Assembly (NCBI GenBank): GCA_017958845.1
Contig: JAGDBW010000088.1
Span: forward strand, 1 to 5,318
DNA from: Clostridia bacterium
GTDB taxonomy: Bacteria; Bacillota; Clostridia; Oscillospirales; CAG-272
Direction of reading: 5' to 3'
DNA length: 5,318 nt
Part shown: positions 1-5,318 of the stretch, in pieces
Layout of the letters: each line of letters starts with the position of its first letter
How positions within the stretch are numbered: position 1 is the stretch's first letter
Program-made: the position numbers and the translations under genes
Notes under the pieces: generated by a model
The model's database searches: none
Told to the model about the DNA's origin: nothing
The model's input: the letters and a program-made list of their open reading frames with translations, nothing else

Positions 1-177
1 GAGGGGCGGGATCCCGTCGAGCGCATCTGGGTCGGCCGCAGCGCCGCCGACGCCCCCGACGTAGACGGAAAGGTCTTTTTCCGCTCCCGCCGCCGCCGCG
101 AGCCGGGCGAGTTCGTCACCGTGCGCATCACCGACGCGCTGGATTACGATCTGATCGGTCAGGCCGTCGGCGACTGA
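1..177 (+). CDS. rimO: Ribosomal protein S12 methylthiotransferase RimO, C-terminal fragment (TRAM domain)
   Basis: This is the 3' end of a gene that begins before the window; 58 codons remain, read in frame from base 1 and ending at TGA 175-177. RimO is a radical-SAM enzyme that methylthiolates a conserved aspartate of ribosomal protein S12. Only its C-terminal TRAM (RNA/protein-binding beta-barrel) domain is seen. Support comes from the segment VGRSAADAPDVDGKVFF (residues 11-27 of the fragment), which closely follows the 'GRSYADAPEIDG.V.F' pattern of RimO/MiaB TRAM domains. The later GEFVTVRIT and the ending YDLIGQAVGD match the 'YDLIGE' tail of RimO better than the tail of MiaB. A short arginine run (RSRRRRE) lies in the loop between strands. 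pgsA following rimO is a common Bacillota arrangement and supports the call. The radical-SAM and UPF0004 domains lie outside the window, so MiaB or MtaB is not fully excluded. Confidence 0.85.
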   Translation, partial: EGRDPVERIWVGRSAADAPDVDGKVFFRSRRRREPGEFVTVRITDALDYDLIGQAVGD

Positions 178-283
178 CCCTCCCCGCGCCGCCGAAACGC
201 CCGCCCGAAACGCGTCAAAGTCTCCCAAAACCCGCAAATAGGCAAAAAACCCCCCGACCCATCATCGCCGAAAGGACACCGCC

Positions 284-946
284 ATGTCAAAATCAAACAA
301 GATCCTCAACGTCCCCAACACCCTCTCCCTTTTGCGGATGGTGCTGGTCCCCGTCTTTGCGGCCGCCATCCTCTACCTGCCGCGGCTCACTTCGTCCCTG
401 TGGGTGTCCTGCCTCGTGCCCGCCGCCCTGTTCGGCCTGACGTCGCTGACCGACATGCTGGACGGACAGATCGCCCGCAAATATGACCTCATCACCGATT
501 TCGGAAAGTTCCTCGACCCCCTGGCCGACAAGTTCATGGTCTTCGGCGCCCTCGTCTGCATCCTGATCTCCCCCCTCTACGCCGGCATCCGCCCGGTGTT
601 CGTGTGGGTGACGCTGATCGTCATGCTGCGCGAGCTCGGCGTGACCTCCATGCGGCTGGTCGTGGCGTCGCGCAAGGTGGTCGTGGCCGCCTCCTTTTTC
701 GGAAAGGCCAAGACCTGCACCCAGATCGCCGGCATCCTCCTCATCCTCTGCGAGCCGCTGTTCGGCGACTTCGGCGCGACCCACGTCCTCGCCTACGTGA
801 TGATGGCCGCCATGCTCGTCACCACGGTCGGCTCGGGCGTCGACTACCTGCGCACCTACTGGCCCTACCTGTCGGGCAGAGCGGACCGGGCCGAAACAGC
901 CGAACAAGCGGCGGCGCAGGACCCCGCGGGGGACGACCGGAGCTGA
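284..946 (+). CDS. pgsA: CDP-diacylglycerol--glycerol-3-phosphate 3-phosphatidyltransferase (phosphatidylglycerophosphate synthase)
   Basis: PgsA is an integral membrane enzyme that joins CDP-diacylglycerol and sn-glycerol-3-phosphate to make phosphatidylglycerol phosphate, the committed step to phosphatidylglycerol and cardiolipin. The 220-residue protein carries the complete CDP-alcohol phosphotransferase signature D-x2-D-G-x2-A-R-x8-G-x3-D-x3-D: D57, D60, G61, A64, R65, G74, D78 and D82. These residues bind the metal ions and the CDP moiety. The N-terminal NVPNTLSLLR, the mid-protein LRELGVTS (R116, E117) and GKAKTCTQ (140-147) are typical of PgsA rather than phosphatidylserine synthase. 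About six hydrophobic segments are visible (roughly 18-33, 38-56, 84-100, 103-125, 146-160, 166-185). The start is supported by AAAGGA at 271-276, 7 nt before ATG. The last 24 or so residues are a hydrophilic, Ala/Asp/Glu-rich tail that makes the protein somewhat longer than the usual 180-195 residues. The gene probably shares a transcript with rimO; no promoter is seen in the 106-nt gap. Confidence 0.95.
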   Translation: MSKSNKILNVPNTLSLLRMVLVPVFAAAILYLPRLTSSLWVSCLVPAALFGLTSLTDMLDGQIARKYDLITDFGKFLDPLADKFMVFGALVCILISPLYAGIRPVFVWVTLIVMLRELGVTSMRLVVASRKVVVAASFFGKAKTCTQIAGILLILCEPLFGDFGATHVLAYVMMAAMLVTTVGSGVDYLRTYWPYLSGRADRAETAEQAAAQDPAGDDRS

Positions 947-975
947 CCCCGCTCCCTCGCACGCGCGCCCGCCCG

Positions 976-1031
976 AAAAAGAAAATTAAAACAAAAAATC
1001 TCTTTACAAACGCAAAATCCTGTGTTATAAT
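976..1031 (+). promoter_or_regulatory. Sigma-A-type promoter of rpsO with A-rich upstream element
   Basis: The -35 box TTTACA (1003-1008) and a perfect -10 box TATAAT (1026-1031) are separated by 17 nt, the optimal spacing. TG at 1023-1024 with one further base before TATAAT gives an extended -10 (TGTTATAAT). The bases just upstream, 976-999, are almost pure A/T (runs of A with one AATT) in an otherwise GC-rich sequence. They lie where an UP element would contact the RNA polymerase alpha subunit. Predicted transcription starts near 1038-1041, leaving a leader of about 130 nt. A strong promoter fits a ribosomal protein gene. The boxes are read directly; activity is inferred. Confidence 0.88.
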
Positions 1032-1071
1032 GACTTCCGCACGGACCGAGATCGCCCGTGCCGCCCGCACC

Positions 1072-1162
1072 CCGGTCACCGGAACAAAGGGCCTTCCGGC
1101 CGTTTCACCCGCCGACGACTGAGATGAGGGGAGAGACGCGGCACAGCCGCAGAAAGGTGAAA
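1072..1162 (+). promoter_or_regulatory. Structured rpsO 5' leader, candidate S15 autoregulatory element
   Basis: The leader can fold into several elements: CCGG-TCA-CCGG (1072-1082), GGCC-TTCC-GGCC (1090-1101), GCGGC-ACA-GCCGC (1138-1150), and a 7-bp perfect long-range helix TTTCACC (1103-1109) with GGTGAAA (1156-1162). The last helix covers the rpsO Shine-Dalgarno (AAAGGTG, 1153-1159) and encloses the 1138-1150 hairpin, while the 1090-1101 hairpin lies one base outside it. S15 is known to repress its own translation in several phyla by binding mRNA leaders of unrelated shape, so a leader that hides the ribosome binding site is a plausible regulator. The complementarity is seen in the sequence; S15 binding is inference. 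No match to a particular published S15 leader class is claimed. Confidence 0.5.
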
Positions 1163-1167
1163 AAAGA

Positions 1168-1431
<264 letters not shown>

Positions 1432-1434
1432 GGC

Positions 1435-1467
1435 AAAACGGGGGCGGTTTTTCCGTTCCCGTTTTCT
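1435..1467 (+). terminator. Intrinsic terminator of rpsO
   Basis: The arms 1435-1447 and 1453-1465 form a continuous 13-bp stem (AAAACGGGGGCGG with CCGTTCCCGTTTT), including two adjacent G-U pairs, closed by a five-T loop (1448-1452). The 3' arm ends in TTTT followed by CT, giving the U-run of a Rho-independent terminator. It starts 3 nt after the rpsO stop codon. The E. coli rpsO-pnp operon has an attenuating terminator at the same place, so partial readthrough into pnp is likely here too. Confidence 0.88.
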
Positions 1468-1492
1468 CCTGTCCGAAAAGCAAAAAAACCGA

Positions 1493-1579
1493 TCCTGCCA
1501 TGCGGCGCGACGGGCATTACAGGAGGGCACGAGAGACCGTGCTCGCGCCCCGCTGTAATGTTTGTCCTCCGCATGAGGA
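1493..1579 (+). promoter_or_regulatory. Long stem-loop in the pnp leader, candidate RNase III processing site
   Basis: An 87-nt imperfect inverted repeat gives about 32 base pairs in four blocks: 1493-1496 with 1576-1579 (4 bp), 1499-1505 with 1569-1575 (7 bp, CATGCGG/CCGCATG), 1509-1522 with 1553-1566 (14 bp, three G-U pairs), and 1525-1531 with 1538-1544 (7 bp, one G-U), closed by a 6-nt loop (1532-1537). There is a 2-nt bulge at 1497-1498, a small internal loop (1506-1508/1567-1568) and an asymmetric loop (1523-1524/1545-1552). There is no U-run after it, so it is not a terminator. Position and size match the pnp leader stem that RNase III cuts in E. coli and Streptomyces as part of PNPase autoregulation; the same role here is inferred. 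No convincing promoter was found between the rpsO terminator and pnp. Confidence 0.72.
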
Positions 1580-1609
1580 AATAAACAACAAAAAACGGAG
1601 GAAAAACCC

Positions 1610-3727
1610 ATGTCCGACATCCGCGTCGCCGCCGAAAAACAATTTGACGGCTACAAAGTGTTCCAGACCACCTACGCCGGCCGACCCCTCGTGGTCGAAG
1701 TCGGCAAACTCGCCGGGCTGGCCAACGGCTCGTGCCTGGTCCGCTACGGCGACACCTGCATCCTGGCCTGCGCCACCGCGTCGGCCGCGCCCCGCGAGGG
1801 CATCGACTTTCTGCCCCTGTCCGTCGACTACAACGAAAAGATGTACGCCGCCGGCAAGATCCCGGGCGGGTATCTCAAACGCGAAGGCAAACCGTCCGAA
1901 AAAGCCATCCTGACCGCCCGCGTGATCGACCGCCCCGTGCGTCCCCTGTTCCCCAAAGACCTGCGCAACGACGTCGCCCTGACGCTCGAAGTGATGTGCG
2001 TCGACCCCGACTGCAGCCCCGAGATCACCGCCATGCTCGGCGCCTCCATCGCCCTCTCCATCTCCGACATCCCGTGGAACGGCCCCATCGGCGGCGCGTT
2101 CATGGGTCTGGTCGACGGTGAGATCGTCGTCAACCCCACGGCCGAACAGCGCGAGCGCAGCACCCTGGAGCTGACCGTCGCCGCCAGTGAACAAAAGGTC
2201 GTCATGATCGAAGCCGGCGCCAAAGAAGTCTCCGACGATGATATGTTCGCCGCCATCATGCGTGCGCACGAAGTCATCCGCGAGCTGCTGGTCTTCATCC
2301 GCTCCATCATCGCCGAAGTCGGCAAACCCAAATTTGCCTATCCCTCGGGTGAACTGGATCACGACATGTTCGACGAGATCTTCGCCTTCTGCGAAAAGGA
2401 CGTCATGTTCGCCCTCGACACCGACGACAAGAACGTGCGCGACGAGCGCATGCAGCCCATCATCGAGAACATTTCCGCCACCTTCGGCGAAAAGTATCCC
2501 GACCTCCCCATCCAGCTGCCCGAATTGATCTACAAGATCCAGAAGAAGATCGTCCGCCGCTGGCTCATCGAGGACAAAAAGCGCGTCGACGGCCGCCGCA
2601 TGGACGAGATCCGTCCTCTGGCCGCCGAAGTCGGCGTCCTGCCGCGCACCCACGGCACGGGTCTGTTTACCCGCGGTCAGACCCAGGTGCTGACCGTCGC
2701 CACCCTCGGCCCCATCAGCGACGCCCAGCGGCTCGACGGCATCGACAGCGAGGACTCCAAGCGCTACATGCACCACTACAACATGCCCGGCTACTCGGTC
2801 GGAGAGGCCAAAGCCGCGCGTTCCCCCGGCCGTCGTGAGATCGGCCACGGCGCGCTCGCCGAGCGGTCGCTGATCCCGGTCCTGCCGTCGGTCGAGGAGT
2901 TCCCCTACGCCATCCGCCTCGTCTCCGAGGTCGTGTCTTCCAACGGCTCCACCTCCCAGGCCTCCGTCTGCGGCTCCACGCTGGCGCTGATGGACGCGGG
3001 CGTACCGATCAAAGCCCCCGTCGCCGGCATCACCTGCGGGCTCATCACCGAGGACGACGGCTCCTGGACCACCATGATCGACATCCAGGGGCTCGAGGAC
3101 TTCTACGGCGACATGGACTTCAAGGTCGCCGGCACCCACAAGGGAATCACCTCCATCCAGATGGACCTCAAGATCGACGGTCTGACCCCCGAGATCATCC
3201 GCGCGGCGCTCGACACCACCCACAAAGGCCGCGACTATATCATCGACCAGGTGATCCTCAAGGCCATCCCCGCCCCGCGTCCGGAGGTCTCCGAATACGC
3301 GCCCAAGATGGTCAGCATCCGCATCAACCCCGACAAGATCCGTGAGGTCATCGGCTCAGGCGGAAAGGTGATCCAGAAGATCGTCGCCGACACCGGCGCC
3401 AAGATCGACATCGAGGACGACTGCTCCGTGTTAATCTCGGCCGTCTCCGCCGAGAGCATCGCCCGCGCCCGCGCCATCATCGAGGCCATCGTCTTTGAGC
3501 CGGGGGTGGGCGAGATCTACGAGGGCACCGTCACCCGCATCAGCCCGATCGGCGCCTTCGTCGAGTACGCCCCCGGCAAGGAGGGCATGGTCCACATCTC
3601 CAAATTGCAGGACAAGCGCACCGAAAAGGTGGAGGACGTCGTCGCCGTCGGCGATACCGTCCGCGTCAAGTACCTCGGCACCGACGAAAAAGGCCGCATG
3701 AACCTGTCCATGAGAGACGCAAAATAA
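1610..3727 (+). CDS. pnp: Polyribonucleotide nucleotidyltransferase (polynucleotide phosphorylase, PNPase)
   Basis: PNPase is a trimeric cytoplasmic 3'-to-5' exoribonuclease that uses phosphate to release nucleoside diphosphates and can run in reverse to add tails. It acts in mRNA turnover and small-RNA metabolism. The 705 residues match the family length (about 700-710) and order: first RNase PH-like domain (about 12-145), helical linker (about 150-320), second RNase PH domain (about 325-540), KH domain (about 565-625) and S1 domain (about 634-702). Active-site residues equivalent to E. coli D486, D492 and K494 are D497, D503 and K505 in EDFYGDMDFKVAGT. The phosphate-site segment SSNGSTSQASVCG (443-455) is present. 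The channel loop YLKREG (88-93) corresponds to the E. coli FFRRE RNA-gripping loop. KH has GSGG (582-585), and S1 has GTVTRISPIGAFVEY. GGAGG at 1597-1601, 8 nt before ATG, fixes the start. All key residues are intact. Confidence 0.98.
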   Translation: MSDIRVAAEKQFDGYKVFQTTYAGRPLVVEVGKLAGLANGSCLVRYGDTCILACATASAAPREGIDFLPLSVDYNEKMYAAGKIPGGYLKREGKPSEKAILTARVIDRPVRPLFPKDLRNDVALTLEVMCVDPDCSPEITAMLGASIALSISDIPWNGPIGGAFMGLVDGEIVVNPTAEQRERSTLELTVAASEQKVVMIEAGAKEVSDDDMFAAIMRAHEVIRELLVFIRSIIAEVGKPKFAYPSGELDHDMFDEIFAFCEKDVMFALDTDDKNVRDERMQPIIENISATFGEKYPDLPIQLPELIYKIQKKIVRRWLIEDKKRVDGRRMDEIRPLAAEVGVLPRTHGTGLFTRGQTQVLTVATLGPISDAQRLDGIDSEDSKRYMHHYNMPGYSVGEAKAARSPGRREIGHGALAERSLIPVLPSVEEFPYAIRLVSEVVSSNGSTSQASVCGSTLALMDAGVPIKAPVAGITCGLITEDDGSWTTMIDIQGLEDFYGDMDFKVAGTHKGITSIQMDLKIDGLTPEIIRAALDTTHKGRDYIIDQVILKAIPAPRPEVSEYAPKMVSIRINPDKIREVIGSGGKVIQKIVADTGAKIDIEDDCSVLISAVSAESIARARAIIEAIVFEPGVGEIYEGTVTRISPIGAFVEYAPGKEGMVHISKLQDKRTEKVEDVVAVGDTVRVKYLGTDEKGRMNLSMRDAK

Positions 3728-3734
3728 AAAAAGA

Positions 3735-3768
3735 AAAAGCGGAGCGGCAGGATTGCCGCTTTGCTTTT
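3735..3768 (+). terminator. Terminator-like hairpin between pnp and the isomerase gene
   Basis: The arms 3735-3748 and 3755-3768 pair over 14 bp (AAAAGCGGAGCGGC with GCCGCTTTGCTTTT, two adjacent G-U pairs) with the loop AGGATT (3749-3754). It starts 7 nt after the pnp stop. The T-run lies mostly inside the 3' arm and is followed at once by GGGAGAG, so termination may be incomplete. The next gene's ribosome binding site directly abuts the stem, and no promoter is visible in the gap. The hairpin may therefore attenuate distal expression and protect the pnp 3' end. Confidence 0.75.
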
Positions 3769-3782
3769 GGGAGAGAGACATG
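3769..3782 (+). promoter_or_regulatory. Ribosome binding site and ATG start of the isomerase gene
   Basis: GGGAG (3769-3773) lies 6 nt before ATG 3780-3782 and decides the start. The reading frame stays open upstream to a TTG at 3753, but that codon straddles the loop and 3' arm of the preceding hairpin and has no Shine-Dalgarno, so the nine extra codons are unlikely to be translated. The site begins on the base after the hairpin, so folding may affect ribosome access. Confidence 0.75.
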
Positions 3783-5225
3783 ATCGAACGCAAACAACCG
3801 CGCACCGCCCGCGTCGGCGTCTTCGCCGTCGCGCACGCGACCTACTGGGCGCAGTTCCCGGGCCTCTACGACAACATCATGGGCTACCACGCCACCCTGT
3901 GCGACAAGGTCAGAGCCAACGGCGTCGAAGTCGTCGACTTCGGCATGATTGACAGCAACGCAAAGGCCTTTGACGCCCTCCCGGCCATCCGGGCGGCCGG
4001 CGTGGACCTCTTGTTCTGCAACATGGTCACCTACGCCACCTCCTCGGTCTTTGCCCCCATCATCCGCGACGCCGGCGTTCCGATGATCCTGGTCGCCCTC
4101 CAGCCGCGCTACGCGCTGGACTACACCCGCGCCAGCACCTTCATGCAGCTCGAAAACGACAACATCTGCTCCGTTCCCGAGTTCGTCGGAGTCGCCAACC
4201 GGCTGGGACGCAGGATCTACGACGTCGTCATCGGCACGCTCACCGACGACCCCGCCGCCGACGCGGAACTGCGCGAGTGGTGCGACATCGCCTGCGTGCT
4301 CCGGTCGCTTCGCGGCGCGCGCATGGGTCTGATGGGACACGTGCTCGAGGCCATGTACGACATGCACGCCGACCCCACGGCCGTCTCGGCCGCCTTCGGC
4401 GTCCACGTGCCGCTCTTGGAGATCGAGGACGCGGTGCGCCTCCACGACGCCGTCACCGAGGAGGAGATCGAGGCCAAGTCCGCCTTGATCCTCCGCGAGT
4501 TCGACACCCCCGATCCCGGCTCCGACCCTGTCGCGGTCAGACTGACCGCCCCCGACCTGCGCCAGGCCGCCCGCACCGCCTGCGCGCTGGACAAACTGGT
4601 CGAGGCGTATGATCTGACCGGCCTCGCCTACTACTACGAGGGCTCGCCCGACACCCCGCAGCGCACGGTCGCGACCTCCTTCATCGTCGGAAACTCGATC
4701 CTCAACGCCCAGGGCATCCCCATGTGCGGCGAGTATGACATCAAGACCTGTATCGCCATGCTCATCATGGACCGCCTCGACATCGGCGGCTCCTTCGCCG
4801 AGTTCCACCCCTTTGATTTCAAGGAAGACTTCATCCTCGTCGGCCACGACGGCCCGCACCACCTCCGCATCGCGGAGGGCAAGCCCGTGCTCCGCTCGCT
4901 GACCAAATACCACGGCAAACCCGGCGCCGGCGCCTCGGTGGAGTTCAAGATCAAAGAAGGCCCGATCACCATGCTCGGCATAACCCAGAAAGCCGACGGC
5001 CGCTTCAAGTTCGTCATCGGCGAGGGCGAGTCCAAAAAAGGCCCCATCCCCCCGACCGGCAACACCAACACCCGCGGCTTCTTTGCCCCGACCACCCGTG
5101 AGTTCGTCAAACGGTGGGTCATGGAAGGCCCCACCCACCACTACGCCCTCGGCGTCGGCCACCATGCCGAAACCATCAAAAAGATCGCCGACGTCCTCGG
5201 CATCGAGGCGGTCATCGTCCGCTGA
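3780..5225 (+). CDS. L-arabinose/L-fucose isomerase-type sugar isomerase, substrate unknown
   Basis: The 481-residue protein resembles the AraA/FucI fold family (COG2160-like), metal-dependent cytoplasmic aldose-ketose isomerases; E. coli AraA has 500 residues. The N-terminal half is Rossmann-like, with VGVFAVAHATYWAQFPGL (12-29) and alternating strands and helices up to about 175. Residues equivalent to the four metal ligands of E. coli AraA (E306, E333, H350, H450) appear to be E318 (GEYDIKT), E341 (GGSFAEFHPFDF), H356 (VGHDGPHH) and H453 or H454 (PTHHYALGVGHH). Their spacing, 23, 15 and about 97, is close to 27, 17 and 100. The motifs around them differ from classical AraA: AEF for MED, and HDGPHH in place of the HMLEV segment. 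This suggests a divergent subfamily. It follows pnp with only a hairpin between and no sugar transporter, kinase or regulator nearby in the window, so L-arabinose is not assured. The terminator after the gene ends the unit. Confidence 0.82.
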   Translation: MIERKQPRTARVGVFAVAHATYWAQFPGLYDNIMGYHATLCDKVRANGVEVVDFGMIDSNAKAFDALPAIRAAGVDLLFCNMVTYATSSVFAPIIRDAGVPMILVALQPRYALDYTRASTFMQLENDNICSVPEFVGVANRLGRRIYDVVIGTLTDDPAADAELREWCDIACVLRSLRGARMGLMGHVLEAMYDMHADPTAVSAAFGVHVPLLEIEDAVRLHDAVTEEEIEAKSALILREFDTPDPGSDPVAVRLTAPDLRQAARTACALDKLVEAYDLTGLAYYYEGSPDTPQRTVATSFIVGNSILNAQGIPMCGEYDIKTCIAMLIMDRLDIGGSFAEFHPFDFKEDFILVGHDGPHHLRIAEGKPVLRSLTKYHGKPGAGASVEFKIKEGPITMLGITQKADGRFKFVIGEGESKKGPIPPTGNTNTRGFFAPTTREFVKRWVMEGPTHHYALGVGHHAETIKKIADVLGIEAVIVR

Positions 5226-5248
5226 CCGCCCCACCCTGTCAACATAGT

Positions 5249-5265
5249 GCCTTGCTCCGCAAGGC
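5249..5265 (+). repeat. Short hairpin after the isomerase gene
   Basis: GCCTTGC (5249-5255) and GCAAGGC (5259-5265) form a 7-bp stem with a TCC loop, 23 nt after the stop codon. No T-run follows it, so it is not itself a terminator. It lies just ahead of the real terminator and may help block 3' exonucleases. Part of its 3' arm is repeated inside the terminator. Confidence 0.55.
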
Positions 5266-5270
5266 CCATT

Positions 5271-5305
5271 GCGCCGTGCCACCGCAAGGCGCTTTTCTTT
5301 TTTCT
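5271..5305 (+). terminator. Intrinsic terminator of the isomerase gene
   Basis: GCGCC (5271-5275) pairs with GGCGC (5288-5292), then a G-A mismatch (5276/5287), then TGC (5277-5279) with GCA (5284-5286), closed by the loop CACC. The stem is followed by TTTTCTTTTTTCT (5293-5305), the strongest T-run in the window. This marks the end of the rpsO-pnp-isomerase transcription unit. No further gene can be recognised in the remaining 13 bases. Confidence 0.87.
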
Positions 5306-5318
5306 CTGTCCCGCCTCC

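Noticed and set aside
192..213. Direct repeat CCGAAACGC (192-200 and 205-213) in the rimO-pgsA spacer as an operator
   Set aside because: Short, C/G-rich and in a region with no identifiable promoter, so it is probably chance.
293..907. 204-codon open frame on the minus strand opposite pgsA
   Set aside because: His/Asp/Gly-rich shadow of pgsA with no family resemblance.
939..955. GGAGC/GCTCC hairpin across the pgsA stop codon as a terminator
   Set aside because: Only 5 bp with a 7-nt loop and no T-run after it. There is no convincing terminator for pgsA before the rpsO promoter.
1573..1584. ATG AGG AAA TAA mini-frame in the 3' arm of the pnp leader stem
   Set aside because: Three codons with no Shine-Dalgarno before it; expected by chance.
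1517..3223. 568-codon open frame on the minus strand opposite pnp
   Set aside because: It lies antisense to a fully conserved gene. Its product is a monotonous Gly/Asp/Val/His-rich string typical of the complement of C-biased third codon positions, and it has no recognisable domain.
3753..3779. Upstream TTG start for the isomerase, adding nine residues
   Set aside because: The TTG straddles the loop and 3' arm of a 14-bp hairpin and has no Shine-Dalgarno. ATG at 3780 has GGGAG 6 nt upstream.
3666..5282. 538-codon open frame on the minus strand opposite the isomerase
   Set aside because: Same low-complexity Gly/Asp/Val composition, antisense to a supported gene, and it runs through both terminators. 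It is a by-product of high GC content.

Overview
The window is GC-rich DNA with strongly C/G-biased third codon positions, broken by short A/T-rich intergenic stretches. Ribosome binding sites are purine-rich (AAAGGA, AAAGGTG, GGAGG), and there are classical intrinsic terminators. The gene order is rimO, pgsA, rpsO, pnp. rimO-pgsA adjacency is common in Bacillota, so a GC-rich member of the Clostridia (Oscillospiraceae-like) is the most likely source. This is inferred from gene order and style, not from a database match.

All genes lie on the plus strand. From the left: the last 58 codons of rimO (1-177), the TRAM domain of the ribosomal protein S12 methylthiotransferase; a 106-nt spacer with no recognisable signal; pgsA (284-946), phosphatidylglycerophosphate synthase; a 221-nt spacer with a near-consensus sigma-A promoter (-35 1003-1008, -10 1026-1031) and a structured leader of about 130 nt; rpsO (1168-1431), ribosomal protein S15; an intrinsic terminator (1435-1465) and a long imperfect hairpin (1493-1579); pnp (1610-3727), polynucleotide phosphorylase; a terminator-like hairpin (3735-3768) that abuts the next ribosome binding site; a sugar isomerase of the L-arabinose/L-fucose isomerase type (3780-5225); and a closing intrinsic terminator (5271-5305).

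The genes are mostly housekeeping: ribosomal protein modification, phospholipid synthesis, the small ribosomal subunit and RNA turnover. The isomerase is the only metabolic accessory gene. It has no promoter of its own in the 52 nt after pnp, so it is probably expressed by readthrough of the hairpin between them.

No new defence, mobile or CRISPR system is visible. The most interesting content is RNA-level regulation around rpsO-pnp. The rpsO leader can sequester its own Shine-Dalgarno through a 7-bp perfect helix (1103-1109 with 1156-1162), as an S15 autoregulatory leader would. The pnp leader can form a stem of about 32 bp resembling the RNase III target of the pnp leaders of Escherichia coli and Streptomyces. 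The isomerase keeps the likely metal-binding residues of AraA but differs in surrounding motifs and sits outside any sugar operon, so its substrate is open.
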